From assembly GCA_913046025.1 (NCBI GenBank), contig CAJWRP010000179.1, forward strand, positions 1 through 5,756: a stretch of DNA of 5,756 nucleotides. The letters are read 5' to 3'. A program made the position numbers and the translations under genes. The notes under the pieces are model-generated. The model made no database searches. It had not been told where the DNA came from and was given only the letters and a program-made list of their open reading frames with translations. This document shows positions 1 to 5,308 of this stretch, in pieces (within the stretch, counting starts at the first letter, position 1; every line of letters begins with the position of its first letter). The DNA comes from an uncultured Chloroflexota bacterium (GTDB lineage Bacteria; Chloroflexota; Dehalococcoidia; SAR202; UBA11138).

Positions 1-485
1 GGTTCAGAATTAGTTCTACCTCTATAAGATCCAGGTTTAGGTTTTTCTCCATTTAAGATTTGATCAATTATCTTAAGAGTTTTTTCTTTATCTAAATCTT
101 CAAAATAGTCATCGTTAATCTGCATCATTGGAGCATTAACACAAGCACCTAAACATTCAACTTCTGTCCAAGAACAAATTTTATTTTCAGATAATTCTAG
201 CTGATTTTGTGAAATATGTTTTTTACACTGATCGGTAATTTTTTTTGCACCCCTTATCATACATGGTGTGGTAGTGCACACTTGAACAAAATACTTTCCA
301 ACTGGAGACAAATTAAACATCGAATAAAAAGTTGTTATTTCATATACTTTTATATAAGGCATATCCAGTAGGCTTGCCACATATTTGATTGCAGCTAATG
401 GTATCCAATTATTATTTTGGTTTTGAACTAAAAAGAGTAAAGCAAGAATCGCGCTTGCTTTTTTTTTGGAGGGGGATTTTGAGAT
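1..485 (-). CDS. nuoE: NADH-quinone oxidoreductase subunit E (24 kDa, [2Fe-2S]), partial at both ends
   Basis: NuoE is a peripheral-arm subunit of respiratory complex I. It carries a [2Fe-2S] cluster (N1a) near the FMN of NuoF. Reading the minus strand gives an uninterrupted frame with the family hallmarks in order: KKKASAILALL, NNNWIPLAA, YEITTFYSMFNLSPVGKY, VCTTTPC, VECLGACVNAP and MMQINDDYFEDL. The four cluster cysteines are all present, as C-x4-C (codons at 276-278 and 261-263) and C-x3-C (153-155 and 141-143). The CTTTPC and CLGACVNAP wording is that of alphaproteobacterial and mitochondrial proteins; the low G+C points to a SAR11-like source. The C-terminus, after GSYRGRTNSE, runs off the left edge. 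Towards the N-terminus recognisable sequence reaches ISKSPSKKK (around 459-485). The frame then stays open but turns into Phe-rich sequence with no credible start codon, so the end given here is approximate. The 5' part of the gene appears to be lost at a sequence junction. Identity is secure; the boundary is not. Confidence 0.88.
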   Translation of the reverse strand, partial: MSKSPSKKKASAILALLFLVQNQNNNWIPLAAIKYVASLLDMPYIKVYEITTFYSMFNLSPVGKYFVQVCTTTPCMIRGAKKITDQCKKHISQNQLELSENKICSWTEVECLGACVNAPMMQINDDYFEDLDKEKTLKIIDQILNGEKPKPGSYRGRTNSE

Positions 486-530
486 GCGGTGATTCAATTT
501 TTGAGGATGAAAAGGGCTCAAGAAAAAGCA
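455..530. other. Probable junction between two unrelated genome fragments
   Basis: Left of this zone the DNA is about 30% G+C and encodes nuoE. Right of it the G+C is clearly higher and gene content is Chloroflexota-like. NuoE similarity fades here before a normal start codon. The zone holds a run of nine T (459-467) followed by GGAGGGGG (468-475), low-complexity sequence of a kind that can mislead assembly or mark a breakpoint. The exact join cannot be fixed by eye: NuoE-like residues may continue to about 525 on the minus strand, while a Lys-rich plus-strand frame begins near 483. An assembly chimera is the simplest reading; real recombination is the alternative. Confidence 0.6.
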
Positions 531-596
531 AAAGCGTACAAAGAGAATGCTGAAAAAAACAAAGCGACTCCTGAGGAAATCAGATTTGCTCGATGA
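507..596 (+). pseudogene. Lys/Glu-rich short reading frame, possible gene remnant or N-terminus of the next gene
   Basis: This frame is open from 483 to a TGA at 594-596. From the ATG at 507 it encodes 29 residues, ending in KATPEEIRFAR, rich in Lys, Glu and Ala and likely helical. GTG at 489 is an alternative start, 13 bases after a purine tract GGAGGGGG (468-475). The peptide reads more like natural protein than the Lys/Arg-only sequence of the overlapping frame used by the gene at 547, and it ends where that gene's plausible sequence (DEASEIISQAV) begins one frame over. It could be the displaced N-terminal part of that gene, the end of a different gene cut by the junction, or chance coding. 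No family is recognised. Confidence 0.25.
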
Positions 597-1398
597 AGCC
601 AGCGAAATAATCAGCCAGGCTGTGTCCGAAGAGTTAATCTCTAATAGCAATAATAGCAATTCGCCGACGGAGTTTTCTGATGGCATCCACTGGGTAGGCG
701 TAACCATCTCTCCAGGTACCTATACAAATATAAACTCGTCTCCAGGGAGCGGTTGCTATTGGGCCAGATTGAGCGGATTCAGCGGCGAAATTAATGACCT
801 CATCGCAAACAGCTTCTCCGACAGCGTGCAGATCGTAGAGATTGACGCCTTCGACGCAGGGTTTGAAACAGAAGGGTGTGGAACATGGATCAGGGTAGCA
901 ACACCCTGGTCGACCCGAACGTCCGCGCCGACACCCTACTACACCGCGCGTCCAACTATAACGAGAACTCCCAAACCCAGTGCCACGCCCCTGGCATTAG
1001 ATGGATTTGAACACAATTTCGTACCACGTCAGTTTGACGGCTTTAATGGAGGAAGACACGGGTTCAGTGGACTTTGGTTTAGAGGTACAGGAGATGGAAT
1101 TACTGGCGAAATCTATTTCGACAGTGACCAAAGCAAAACTCTCAGAATTGAATGGGAAGGAAATGGACAAGACGAAGGTTTAATTTTGCGTGTAATGTCG
1201 AGTCTGCCTAACTACCCCGTATTGCATACAAGTGCAAACCCTAAACATGATGACGTAATAATTGTCAAATTATCAGAATTTGGAATGGATGATGTGGGGT
1301 ATGGCCGGTTTTGGTTAGAAATTGACGCAACAACAACGACACGATGGAAGGTGACGCTACTTAGGTGTGACGTGCCAAGCTATCGATGTGGGGTATAA
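547..1398 (+). CDS. Putative surface or exported protein with Cys-containing beta domain and Thr/Pro-rich linker
   Basis: The 283-residue product has three parts. Residues about 45-114 form a domain seen in exported actinobacterial and chloroflexotal proteins: GVTISPGTY, then SGCYWARLSGFSGE, then FETEGCGTW. Cys70 and Cys111 are placed to form a disulfide, which fits an extracytoplasmic location. Residues about 118-149 are a Thr/Pro/Ser linker (SAPTPYYTARPTITRTPKPS), typical of Chloroflexota secreted proteins. Residues about 150-283 form a beta-rich domain I do not recognise by family, ending CDVPSYRCGV with two more cysteines. The function is unknown; binding or a cell-surface role is only an inference. 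There is no signal peptide or lipobox: the first 30 residues are Lys/Arg-rich and then acidic, and the ATG at 547 has only a weak, too-close purine stretch before it. The true N-terminus may therefore have been lost at the upstream junction or by a frameshift near 590. The C-terminal two thirds are reliable; the start is not. Confidence 0.7.
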   Translation: MLKKTKRLLRKSDLLDEASEIISQAVSEELISNSNNSNSPTEFSDGIHWVGVTISPGTYTNINSSPGSGCYWARLSGFSGEINDLIANSFSDSVQIVEIDAFDAGFETEGCGTWIRVATPWSTRTSAPTPYYTARPTITRTPKPSATPLALDGFEHNFVPRQFDGFNGGRHGFSGLWFRGTGDGITGEIYFDSDQSKTLRIEWEGNGQDEGLILRVMSSLPNYPVLHTSANPKHDDVIIVKLSEFGMDDVGYGRFWLEIDATTTTRWKVTLLRCDVPSYRCGV

Positions 1399-1649
1399 CT
1401 GTCTGAGAAATTGGTTTTGTTTCTTTGAATTCAGAGCGACCTGGTAGTTTCTCACCATTAAGCAACTTCACTATTGGACGTCAACAAGCTCGAGGGCCGG
1501 CTCAGCCTAGGCAAGGTCTCCACAACCCTATGATTAGGGAATTCATAAGCCACGACGATGTCGCCAATTCTATATACCTGCTCTTGCGAACAGGCCGGAG
1601 GCGACGCTACTCCTATCTCGGGAGGCTCCGTCGGCGCGATCAACAGCCC
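1399..1649. other. Spacer between convergent genes, no confident gene
   Basis: These 251 bases separate the stop of the plus-strand surface protein from the stop of the minus-strand NHL gene. They hold a perfect 7-bp inverted repeat, TGAGAAA (1404-1410) with TTTCTCA (1448-1454), around a 37-base loop, a 5-bp stem CCCTA-TGAT-TAGGG (1526-1539) and the palindrome GCCTAGGC (1505-1512). None is followed by a convincing T-run, so no intrinsic terminator can be called. The only possible coding sequence is a 61-codon minus-strand frame, listed separately. Confidence 0.5.
1458..1643 (-). CDS. Possible small protein downstream of the NHL gene, unrecognised
   Basis: A 61-residue frame begins at a TTG (1643-1641) only six bases after the NHL stop codon (1652-1650). 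The GAGGG that overlaps that stop could act as a ribosome binding site, but the spacing to TTG is very short. The peptide contains PEIGVASPPACSQEQVYRIG and GDIVVAYEFPNHRVV, has no membrane segment, and matches no family I know. Close coupling to the upstream gene is the only argument for it. A rare start codon, short length and lack of a recognised domain argue against. Chance open frame is more likely than not. Confidence 0.15.
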   Translation of the reverse strand: MIAPTEPPEIGVASPPACSQEQVYRIGDIVVAYEFPNHRVVETLPRLSRPSSLLTSNSEVA

Positions 1650-2663
1650 TCAAGATATTACTGTCTGGTATATCTGGATTCTGTGGCGATTACTCTCGGT
1701 GACGTACAGACGTCCTTCAGCGTCCAGCTTTACGGAAGTTGGCCCCCAGAAGTAGGGTTCTATCCGAGCCGACTCCTCGTGTGGCGTGTCCACTTCGGAG
1801 GTAAGCTCCGGAATAAGCGTGGACGTTTCCCTCTCCAGTTTTTCGTCGGGGTTGGCTTCATAGAATTCGTCGGCCCACTTGGAAAGGGTTGCTTGACCAC
1901 GCAGCTTGAGGTGAAAGTTTCCCTCGGCATCGAAGACCTGTATTCTTTCGTTGCCCCAGTCGGCCACGTATATGAAGCCATTCTTGTCGACGGTCACGCT
2001 GGAAGGGCGGCTTAGCTGGCCATCGCCTTGACCCGATTCGCCGATCGTGGCGAGGAACCTCCCGTCAGGGGAAAACTTCTGGATGCGGTCGTTTCGCCAG
2101 TCGGCCACAAAGACATCGCCGTCGGCATCTGCACAGATTCCCCAGGGAAGGTTGAACTCGCCTTCGCCCTCGCCCTTGGCGCCGAAGCTGAACAAGAAGC
2201 CTCCCTTCTTGGTGAACTTCTGCACGCGGTTATTGAGGTGGTCTGAGACGTAGACGTCGTCATTTTCGTCGAATGCCAGGCCCGCGGGACCGTTCAGTTG
2301 ACCGTCTCCCTGGCCTTGAACGCCCCACCTGTCCAGGAAGCCGCCCGACTTGTCGAATATTGTTACGCGATTGTTGTGCTCGTCGGCGAGATAGAGCGTA
2401 TCCTCCCTGTCGAAGGCGAGCGCTGTGGGCCAGACGAAGGCGCCATTGCCGGACCCGTACGAGCCGAAGTCGCCGAAGTAATCGCTGTCGAGGTTGCAGA
2501 TTCCGATGCGTATGCCGTAGGTCTGAAGTGGATTGGTACGGCTGACCACGTATATTCGTCTGTCGATGGATATTGCCAGGTCAACAGGGTTGCTAAAACC
2601 TCGGCCCTCCATAGCCGCAATGCCAAGTGTATGACTATACTTCAGTTCAAGAGAGGGTGACAT
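1650..2663 (-). CDS. NHL-repeat beta-propeller protein
   Basis: The predicted product is 337 residues from ATG at 2663. NHL repeats form the blades of a beta-propeller, used by different proteins for binding or for hydrolase/lyase chemistry; no particular substrate can be read here. Five clear repeats show the typical pattern of Gly/Pro turn, hydrophobic strand and D-x-x-N-x-R-[IV]-x-x-[FY]: LYLADEHNNRVTIFD (about 90-104), VYVSDHLNNRVQKF (138-151), VFVADWRNDRIQKF (185-198), IYVADWGNERIQVF (232-245) and LYVTESNRHRIQIY (319-332). A degenerate first blade (about 23-41) probably completes a six-bladed ring. A charged insert at about 246-306 (KWADEFYEANPDEK region) separates the last two blades and resembles an insert I recall from SAR202-type NHL proteins. 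No signal peptide is visible, so a cytoplasmic site is likely. The frame stays open upstream to 2816, but this start is chosen because MSPSLELKYSHTLGI matches the family's beginning and GGAAG lies about 10 bases before it; the extra 51 residues look non-coding and overlap the divergent promoter region. Confidence 0.88.
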   Translation of the reverse strand: MSPSLELKYSHTLGIAAMEGRGFSNPVDLAISIDRRIYVVSRTNPLQTYGIRIGICNLDSDYFGDFGSYGSGNGAFVWPTALAFDREDTLYLADEHNNRVTIFDKSGGFLDRWGVQGQGDGQLNGPAGLAFDENDDVYVSDHLNNRVQKFTKKGGFLFSFGAKGEGEGEFNLPWGICADADGDVFVADWRNDRIQKFSPDGRFLATIGESGQGDGQLSRPSSVTVDKNGFIYVADWGNERIQVFDAEGNFHLKLRGQATLSKWADEFYEANPDEKLERETSTLIPELTSEVDTPHEESARIEPYFWGPTSVKLDAEGRLYVTESNRHRIQIYQTVIS

Positions 2664-2699
2664 GCCATCGCTTCCATCTTGAGGTCTTTCGAGGAACCA

Positions 2700-2728
2700 A
2701 ACATAGCGCAATGCCAGGTCGTTAGCAA
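2700..2728 (-). promoter_or_regulatory. Putative sigma70-type promoter for the NHL gene
   Basis: On the minus strand TTGCTA (2728-2723, -35) is followed after exactly 17 bases by TATGTT (2705-2700, -10). Each hexamer matches four of six consensus positions. Transcription would start near 2693, leaving a leader of about 30 bases before the ATG at 2663. It is predicted from sequence only, and promoter rules in this phylum are poorly known. Confidence 0.3.
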
Positions 2729-2745
2729 CATGGCACTTGAAAGAT

Positions 2746-2774
2746 TTGCCACAACGGGCATTCAGGGGGACAAT
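2746..2774 (+). promoter_or_regulatory. Putative sigma70-type promoter for the dehydrogenase gene
   Basis: TTGCCA (2746-2751, five of six to TTGACA) is followed after exactly 17 bases by GACAAT (2769-2774, four of six to TATAAT). Transcription would begin near 2781, giving a leader of roughly 58 bases. Its -35 box lies only 17 bases from the -35 box of the divergent promoter, so one regulator could affect both genes. Sequence prediction only. Confidence 0.3.
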
Positions 2775-2825
2775 CCCGTGGCACGGCCCACTTGGCAGAC
2801 TAGGTTTATTTGTCATTCAGAAATC

Positions 2826-2830
2826 AGGAG
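2826..2830 (+). promoter_or_regulatory. Ribosome binding site that fixes the dehydrogenase start
   Basis: AGGAG lies eight bases before the ATG at 2839, an ideal Shine-Dalgarno arrangement. It supports that ATG over the in-frame ATG at 2737, which would add 34 residues before the Rossmann motif. Confidence 0.75.
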
Positions 2831-2838
2831 ATATTCGG

Positions 2839-3744
2839 ATGAAAGTCGGATTCATCGGCGTTGGAAACATCGGCCGTCCCATGGCGGCGCAGGTAATGAA
2901 AGCAGGGTTTGAGCTTGTGGTCCACGATATTAAGAGGGAATCCGCCGATTCCCTGACGGCCCTCGGCGCCGAGTGGGCAGAGTCTCCCCAGGATGTGGCG
3001 GAGCGATGCCAGATTATCTGCGCCTGCTTGCCCGGGCCGACGGAAATGCGGGAAGTCGTGCTCGGCGGGAGGGGAGTGATCCAGGGCATTGGGATTGACG
3101 CTATATTCGTGGACCACACGACGAACTCTCCTTTGCTGGTGCGAGAGGTGAAGGAGCTTCTTTCCGAAAGGGGAGCGAAAATGCTGGACGCACCCGTAAG
3201 TGGCGGCATGGAGGGCGCGCAAACGCGAGACCTTACCATGCTGGTGGGAGGCGAAAGCGAGACACTGGAAGAGGCCAAACCAGTCCTTGACGCTATGGCA
3301 AAGACGGTGATGCATGTAGGAGGGATAGGGGCGGGTTGCGTCTGCAAGGTTATGCACAACTGCGCGGGTTTCTCCCTAAATCTGGCAATGATGGAGTGCC
3401 TTACTCTTGGAGCGAAGGCAGGCGTGCCTCCTGACGTGCTTGTGGAGGTCTTCCAGAAGTGTGCGCTGGGCAGTAATTTCGATATCCAGGTACGGCTACC
3501 GGACACGATTTTCCGAGGCGACTTCCAGCCCCGCTTTGCCCTCAGCACAGCTCGAAAAGACATGGCCCTTGCCACCGAGCTCGCCAGGGCTTACAGCGTG
3601 CAGATGAAGCTTACCGATACAACCGAGGCCGAGATGGAAAAAGCAATATCAAGAGGCTGGGGTGGCAGCGATAGTTCGATTTTCCTAACACTGCAAGAGG
3701 AGCGGACCGGGGTGCAGATTCGGACTAATGGCCAATCGCGCTGA
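2839..3744 (+). CDS. NAD(P)-dependent beta-hydroxyacid dehydrogenase (3-hydroxyisobutyrate dehydrogenase / 6PGDH-like family)
   Basis: The 301-residue product has the usual family length. The family oxidises beta-hydroxyacids such as 3-hydroxyisobutyrate, tartronate semialdehyde/glycerate or related substrates with NAD(P)+ in the cytosol. The N-terminal Rossmann fold opens at once with KVGFIGVGNIGRPMA (G-x-G-x-x-G at residues 7-12). Asp30 in VVHDIKRE at the end of strand 2 hints at NAD preference, although the nearby Lys32/Arg33 leaves this open. The substrate-binding strip DAPVSGG-MEGA is at 117-127, preceded by DHTTNSP (92-98). The catalytic lysine is Lys170 in CKVMHN, with Asn174 four residues later. 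The C-terminal helical domain carries the conserved Lys240-Asp241 in ARKDMALA. His173 replaces the first Asn of the common K-x-x-N-N motif. The specific substrate cannot be assigned. The start is set by AGGAG at eight bases. The gene is divergent from the NHL gene and convergent with the DUF1800 gene, with only nine bases between the two stop codons. Confidence 0.92.
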   Translation: MKVGFIGVGNIGRPMAAQVMKAGFELVVHDIKRESADSLTALGAEWAESPQDVAERCQIICACLPGPTEMREVVLGGRGVIQGIGIDAIFVDHTTNSPLLVREVKELLSERGAKMLDAPVSGGMEGAQTRDLTMLVGGESETLEEAKPVLDAMAKTVMHVGGIGAGCVCKVMHNCAGFSLNLAMMECLTLGAKAGVPPDVLVEVFQKCALGSNFDIQVRLPDTIFRGDFQPRFALSTARKDMALATELARAYSVQMKLTDTTEAEMEKAISRGWGGSDSSIFLTLQEERTGVQIRTNGQSR

Positions 3745-3757
3745 TCCATGCGATCAG
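3741..3757. repeat. Inverted repeat spanning both stop codons of the convergent gene pair
   Basis: CTGATC (3741-3746) and GATCAG (3752-3757) form a perfect 6-bp stem with a CATGC loop. The left arm contains the TGA of the dehydrogenase (3742-3744) and the right arm the TGA of the DUF1800 gene (3754-3756 read on the minus strand). No T-run follows on either side, so it is not a classical intrinsic terminator; it could stabilise both mRNA ends or be chance. Confidence 0.4.
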
Positions 3758-5154
3758 GCCATCTGATACTCGGAAGATGAAACGATAAGCCTAAAGACTT
3801 CAGCTATTTGCCGTCCGGATGCTTCCGTTGTTTCGTCCTCTCTGGTCAAGTGTCCTTCAAGGATTTTTCGAGTATCTTCAGATATGGGAAGCGGCCCCAT
3901 CTGATCGAGGCAGATATCTACCACTTCAGAGGGGGACAGGTCACCGCCAGCAAGGTCCGCCAACCTTTGCATGACCCTACGCACTCCGACACTCTGAGGG
4001 GCGCCCAGGTAACTGGCAGCGAAGTTGACTCGCTCAGTCAAAGTCCCGCCGTCTATCCACTCGGTGCCCTCGTGCCAGCCTTCGACAGTAGGAGGATTCA
4101 GGAGCTCCTGCCCCATGAAGTTCGTGGATAGCGCTACTTGGTGCACATCAATGCTAGGCCATTGAAAAGCCTCCGCAGTCCTGAGGGTCCCCACGACTAG
4201 TTCAACCGGGCTTTTTACCCTGGCAAAGCGCACCGAGTCCGACTTGAAGTGTTCGGATGTGAACAGTGTGCGAAGGACTGAGCGGATCTCGTAGCCGGAA
4301 TCGAAGTAGGTCCGGCCCAGTTGCTCGATCAAAGCCTCACCTTCGTCTGCGATTTCGTCGGCGACGAAGAACTGGTACAGCCGTCGGCAAATAAATTGGG
4401 CCGTGGCCGGCTGCTTTACGATGATGTCAATAATTTCCTCGCCGTTGAAGTTTCCGGTCTCCCCCAGAAAGGTCTTCTCGCCATCGTCGTGGTCATGAGC
4501 CCGGTACTCGAACTGCCACGCAACGCGGCTGTAGGGCCAAATCGATGCTTTATGGGCCTTGAGGGCCATGTATTCGGCGTTCTCCATCGTCCAGCCAGTA
4601 AAGGCACGGGAACATTCCCTAACGTCCTCTTCCGTATAGTTTCCAATTCCCATCGAGAACAGCTCTAACAGCTCTCTGCCAAAGTTCTCGTTGACCGCGT
4701 CCCTGTGATTGTCATTGTTGTCCAGCCAGTGGATCATGGCAGGGTCCTTCGACATTTCCACCAGTAGCTTGGGCAGTTTCCCAAGGCCATGGCGACGGAA
4801 CATCTCGATCTGGCTATGGAGGCTCTTGGGATTGTTCACCTTACGCTCGCCGGTGGCTAAAAGGCTATGCCAAAACAGGGCTATCTTTTCTTCCAGGGGA
4901 GCGTCAGTCGTAATCATGCGGTACAGCCAGTTGGCCGCCGCGCTGTCAACTATTCGAAGCTCCGACTGGTCAACGTTGTAACGTCGAATCAAGTCGTCTG
5001 GCAATCTGTTTCGATCAGACGGACTCAGAAGCCCTTCTACAAAGGCCTCGTAACCATGCGATGAGTATTCTTCAAGCTCTGCCCGAGTCGCGCCAAAACC
5101 TGCGCGACGTAAGAGGTGGGCAAACTGCTCCAGTCTTGAATTCTTGGTAGTCAT
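3754..5154 (-). CDS. DUF1800 family protein
   Basis: The predicted product is 466 residues from ATG at 5154, normal for the family (PF08811). The biochemical function of DUF1800 is not established; its genes typically sit beside DUF1501 genes, as here. Hallmarks in order are AHLLRRAGFGAT (about 12-23), LFWHSLLATG (93-102), NENFGRELLELFSMG (155-169), RAFTGW (183-188), FICRRLYQFFV (about 254-264), VKSPVELVVGTLR (313-325) and LNPPTVEGWHEGTEWI (352-367). There is no signal peptide or membrane segment at the chosen start, so its location is unclear; a non-classical or cytoplasmic site is possible. The frame is open to an ATG at 5223, adding 23 residues (MRCRRQLGVS...). The 5154 start is preferred because GAGGGG stands just before it and the family begins with a short lead into HLLRRAGFG. 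The gene follows a DUF1501 gene in the same direction after 154 bases. Confidence 0.92.
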   Translation of the reverse strand: MTTKNSRLEQFAHLLRRAGFGATRAELEEYSSHGYEAFVEGLLSPSDRNRLPDDLIRRYNVDQSELRIVDSAAANWLYRMITTDAPLEEKIALFWHSLLATGERKVNNPKSLHSQIEMFRRHGLGKLPKLLVEMSKDPAMIHWLDNNDNHRDAVNENFGRELLELFSMGIGNYTEEDVRECSRAFTGWTMENAEYMALKAHKASIWPYSRVAWQFEYRAHDHDDGEKTFLGETGNFNGEEIIDIIVKQPATAQFICRRLYQFFVADEIADEGEALIEQLGRTYFDSGYEIRSVLRTLFTSEHFKSDSVRFARVKSPVELVVGTLRTAEAFQWPSIDVHQVALSTNFMGQELLNPPTVEGWHEGTEWIDGGTLTERVNFAASYLGAPQSVGVRRVMQRLADLAGGDLSPSEVVDICLDQMGPLPISEDTRKILEGHLTREDETTEASGRQIAEVFRLIVSSSEYQMA

Positions 5155-5308
5155 TTTCCCCTCTGAAACAATGTGGTTGTTGGCGGACTCAATCGAAACG
5201 CCTAGTTGCCTGCGGCAGCGCACCTCTCCGTCCAGTTGCCTTTAATCTGGCGAGTGTTAAGAGAGGATAGGTCTGATGTTACGGCAACGCCGCACCAGCA
5301 ATGCCAGG
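5155..5308. other. Spacer between the DUF1501 and DUF1800 genes
   Basis: These 154 bases are long for an operon junction. They contain an 8-bp direct repeat AGTTGCCT (5204-5211 and 5234-5241, 30 bases start to start) and a small CGGC-AAC-GCCG hairpin (5282-5292) just past the DUF1501 stop. No convincing terminator or promoter is visible. The part from 5155 to 5223 is also an in-frame extension of the DUF1800 gene, considered non-coding here. Confidence 0.4.

Noticed and set aside
468..489. GGAGGGGG followed by ATG at 484 as a translation start
   Set aside because: The ATG at 484 is followed at once by CGG TGA, so it encodes only two residues; the purine tract lies in the suspected junction.
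1404..1454. Inverted repeat TGAGAAA/TTTCTCA as a terminator of the 547-1398 gene
   Set aside because: The loop is 37 bases, the stem is AT-rich and no T-run follows it, so it does not meet the pattern of an intrinsic terminator.
1425..2015. A 196-codon plus-strand open frame opposite the NHL gene
   Set aside because: It overlaps the 3' half of the clearly coding NHL gene in antisense, has no domain, and is explained by the codon bias of that gene.
2664..2816. N-terminal extension of the NHL protein to an ATG at 2816
   Set aside because: The added residues show no family similarity, and the ATG at 2663 has its own ribosome site and begins with family-like sequence.
2737..2838. N-terminal extension of the dehydrogenase to the ATG at 2737
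   Set aside because: The Rossmann motif normally starts within the first few residues, and AGGAG sits eight bases before the ATG at 2839.
2817..3575. A 252-codon minus-strand open frame within the dehydrogenase gene
   Set aside because: It is Ser/Pro/Thr-rich antisense sequence without any domain, opposite a gene with all its catalytic motifs.
5155..5223. N-terminal extension of the DUF1800 protein to the ATG at 5223
   Set aside because: The extra 23 residues form neither a signal peptide nor family sequence, and GAGGGG precedes the ATG at 5154.
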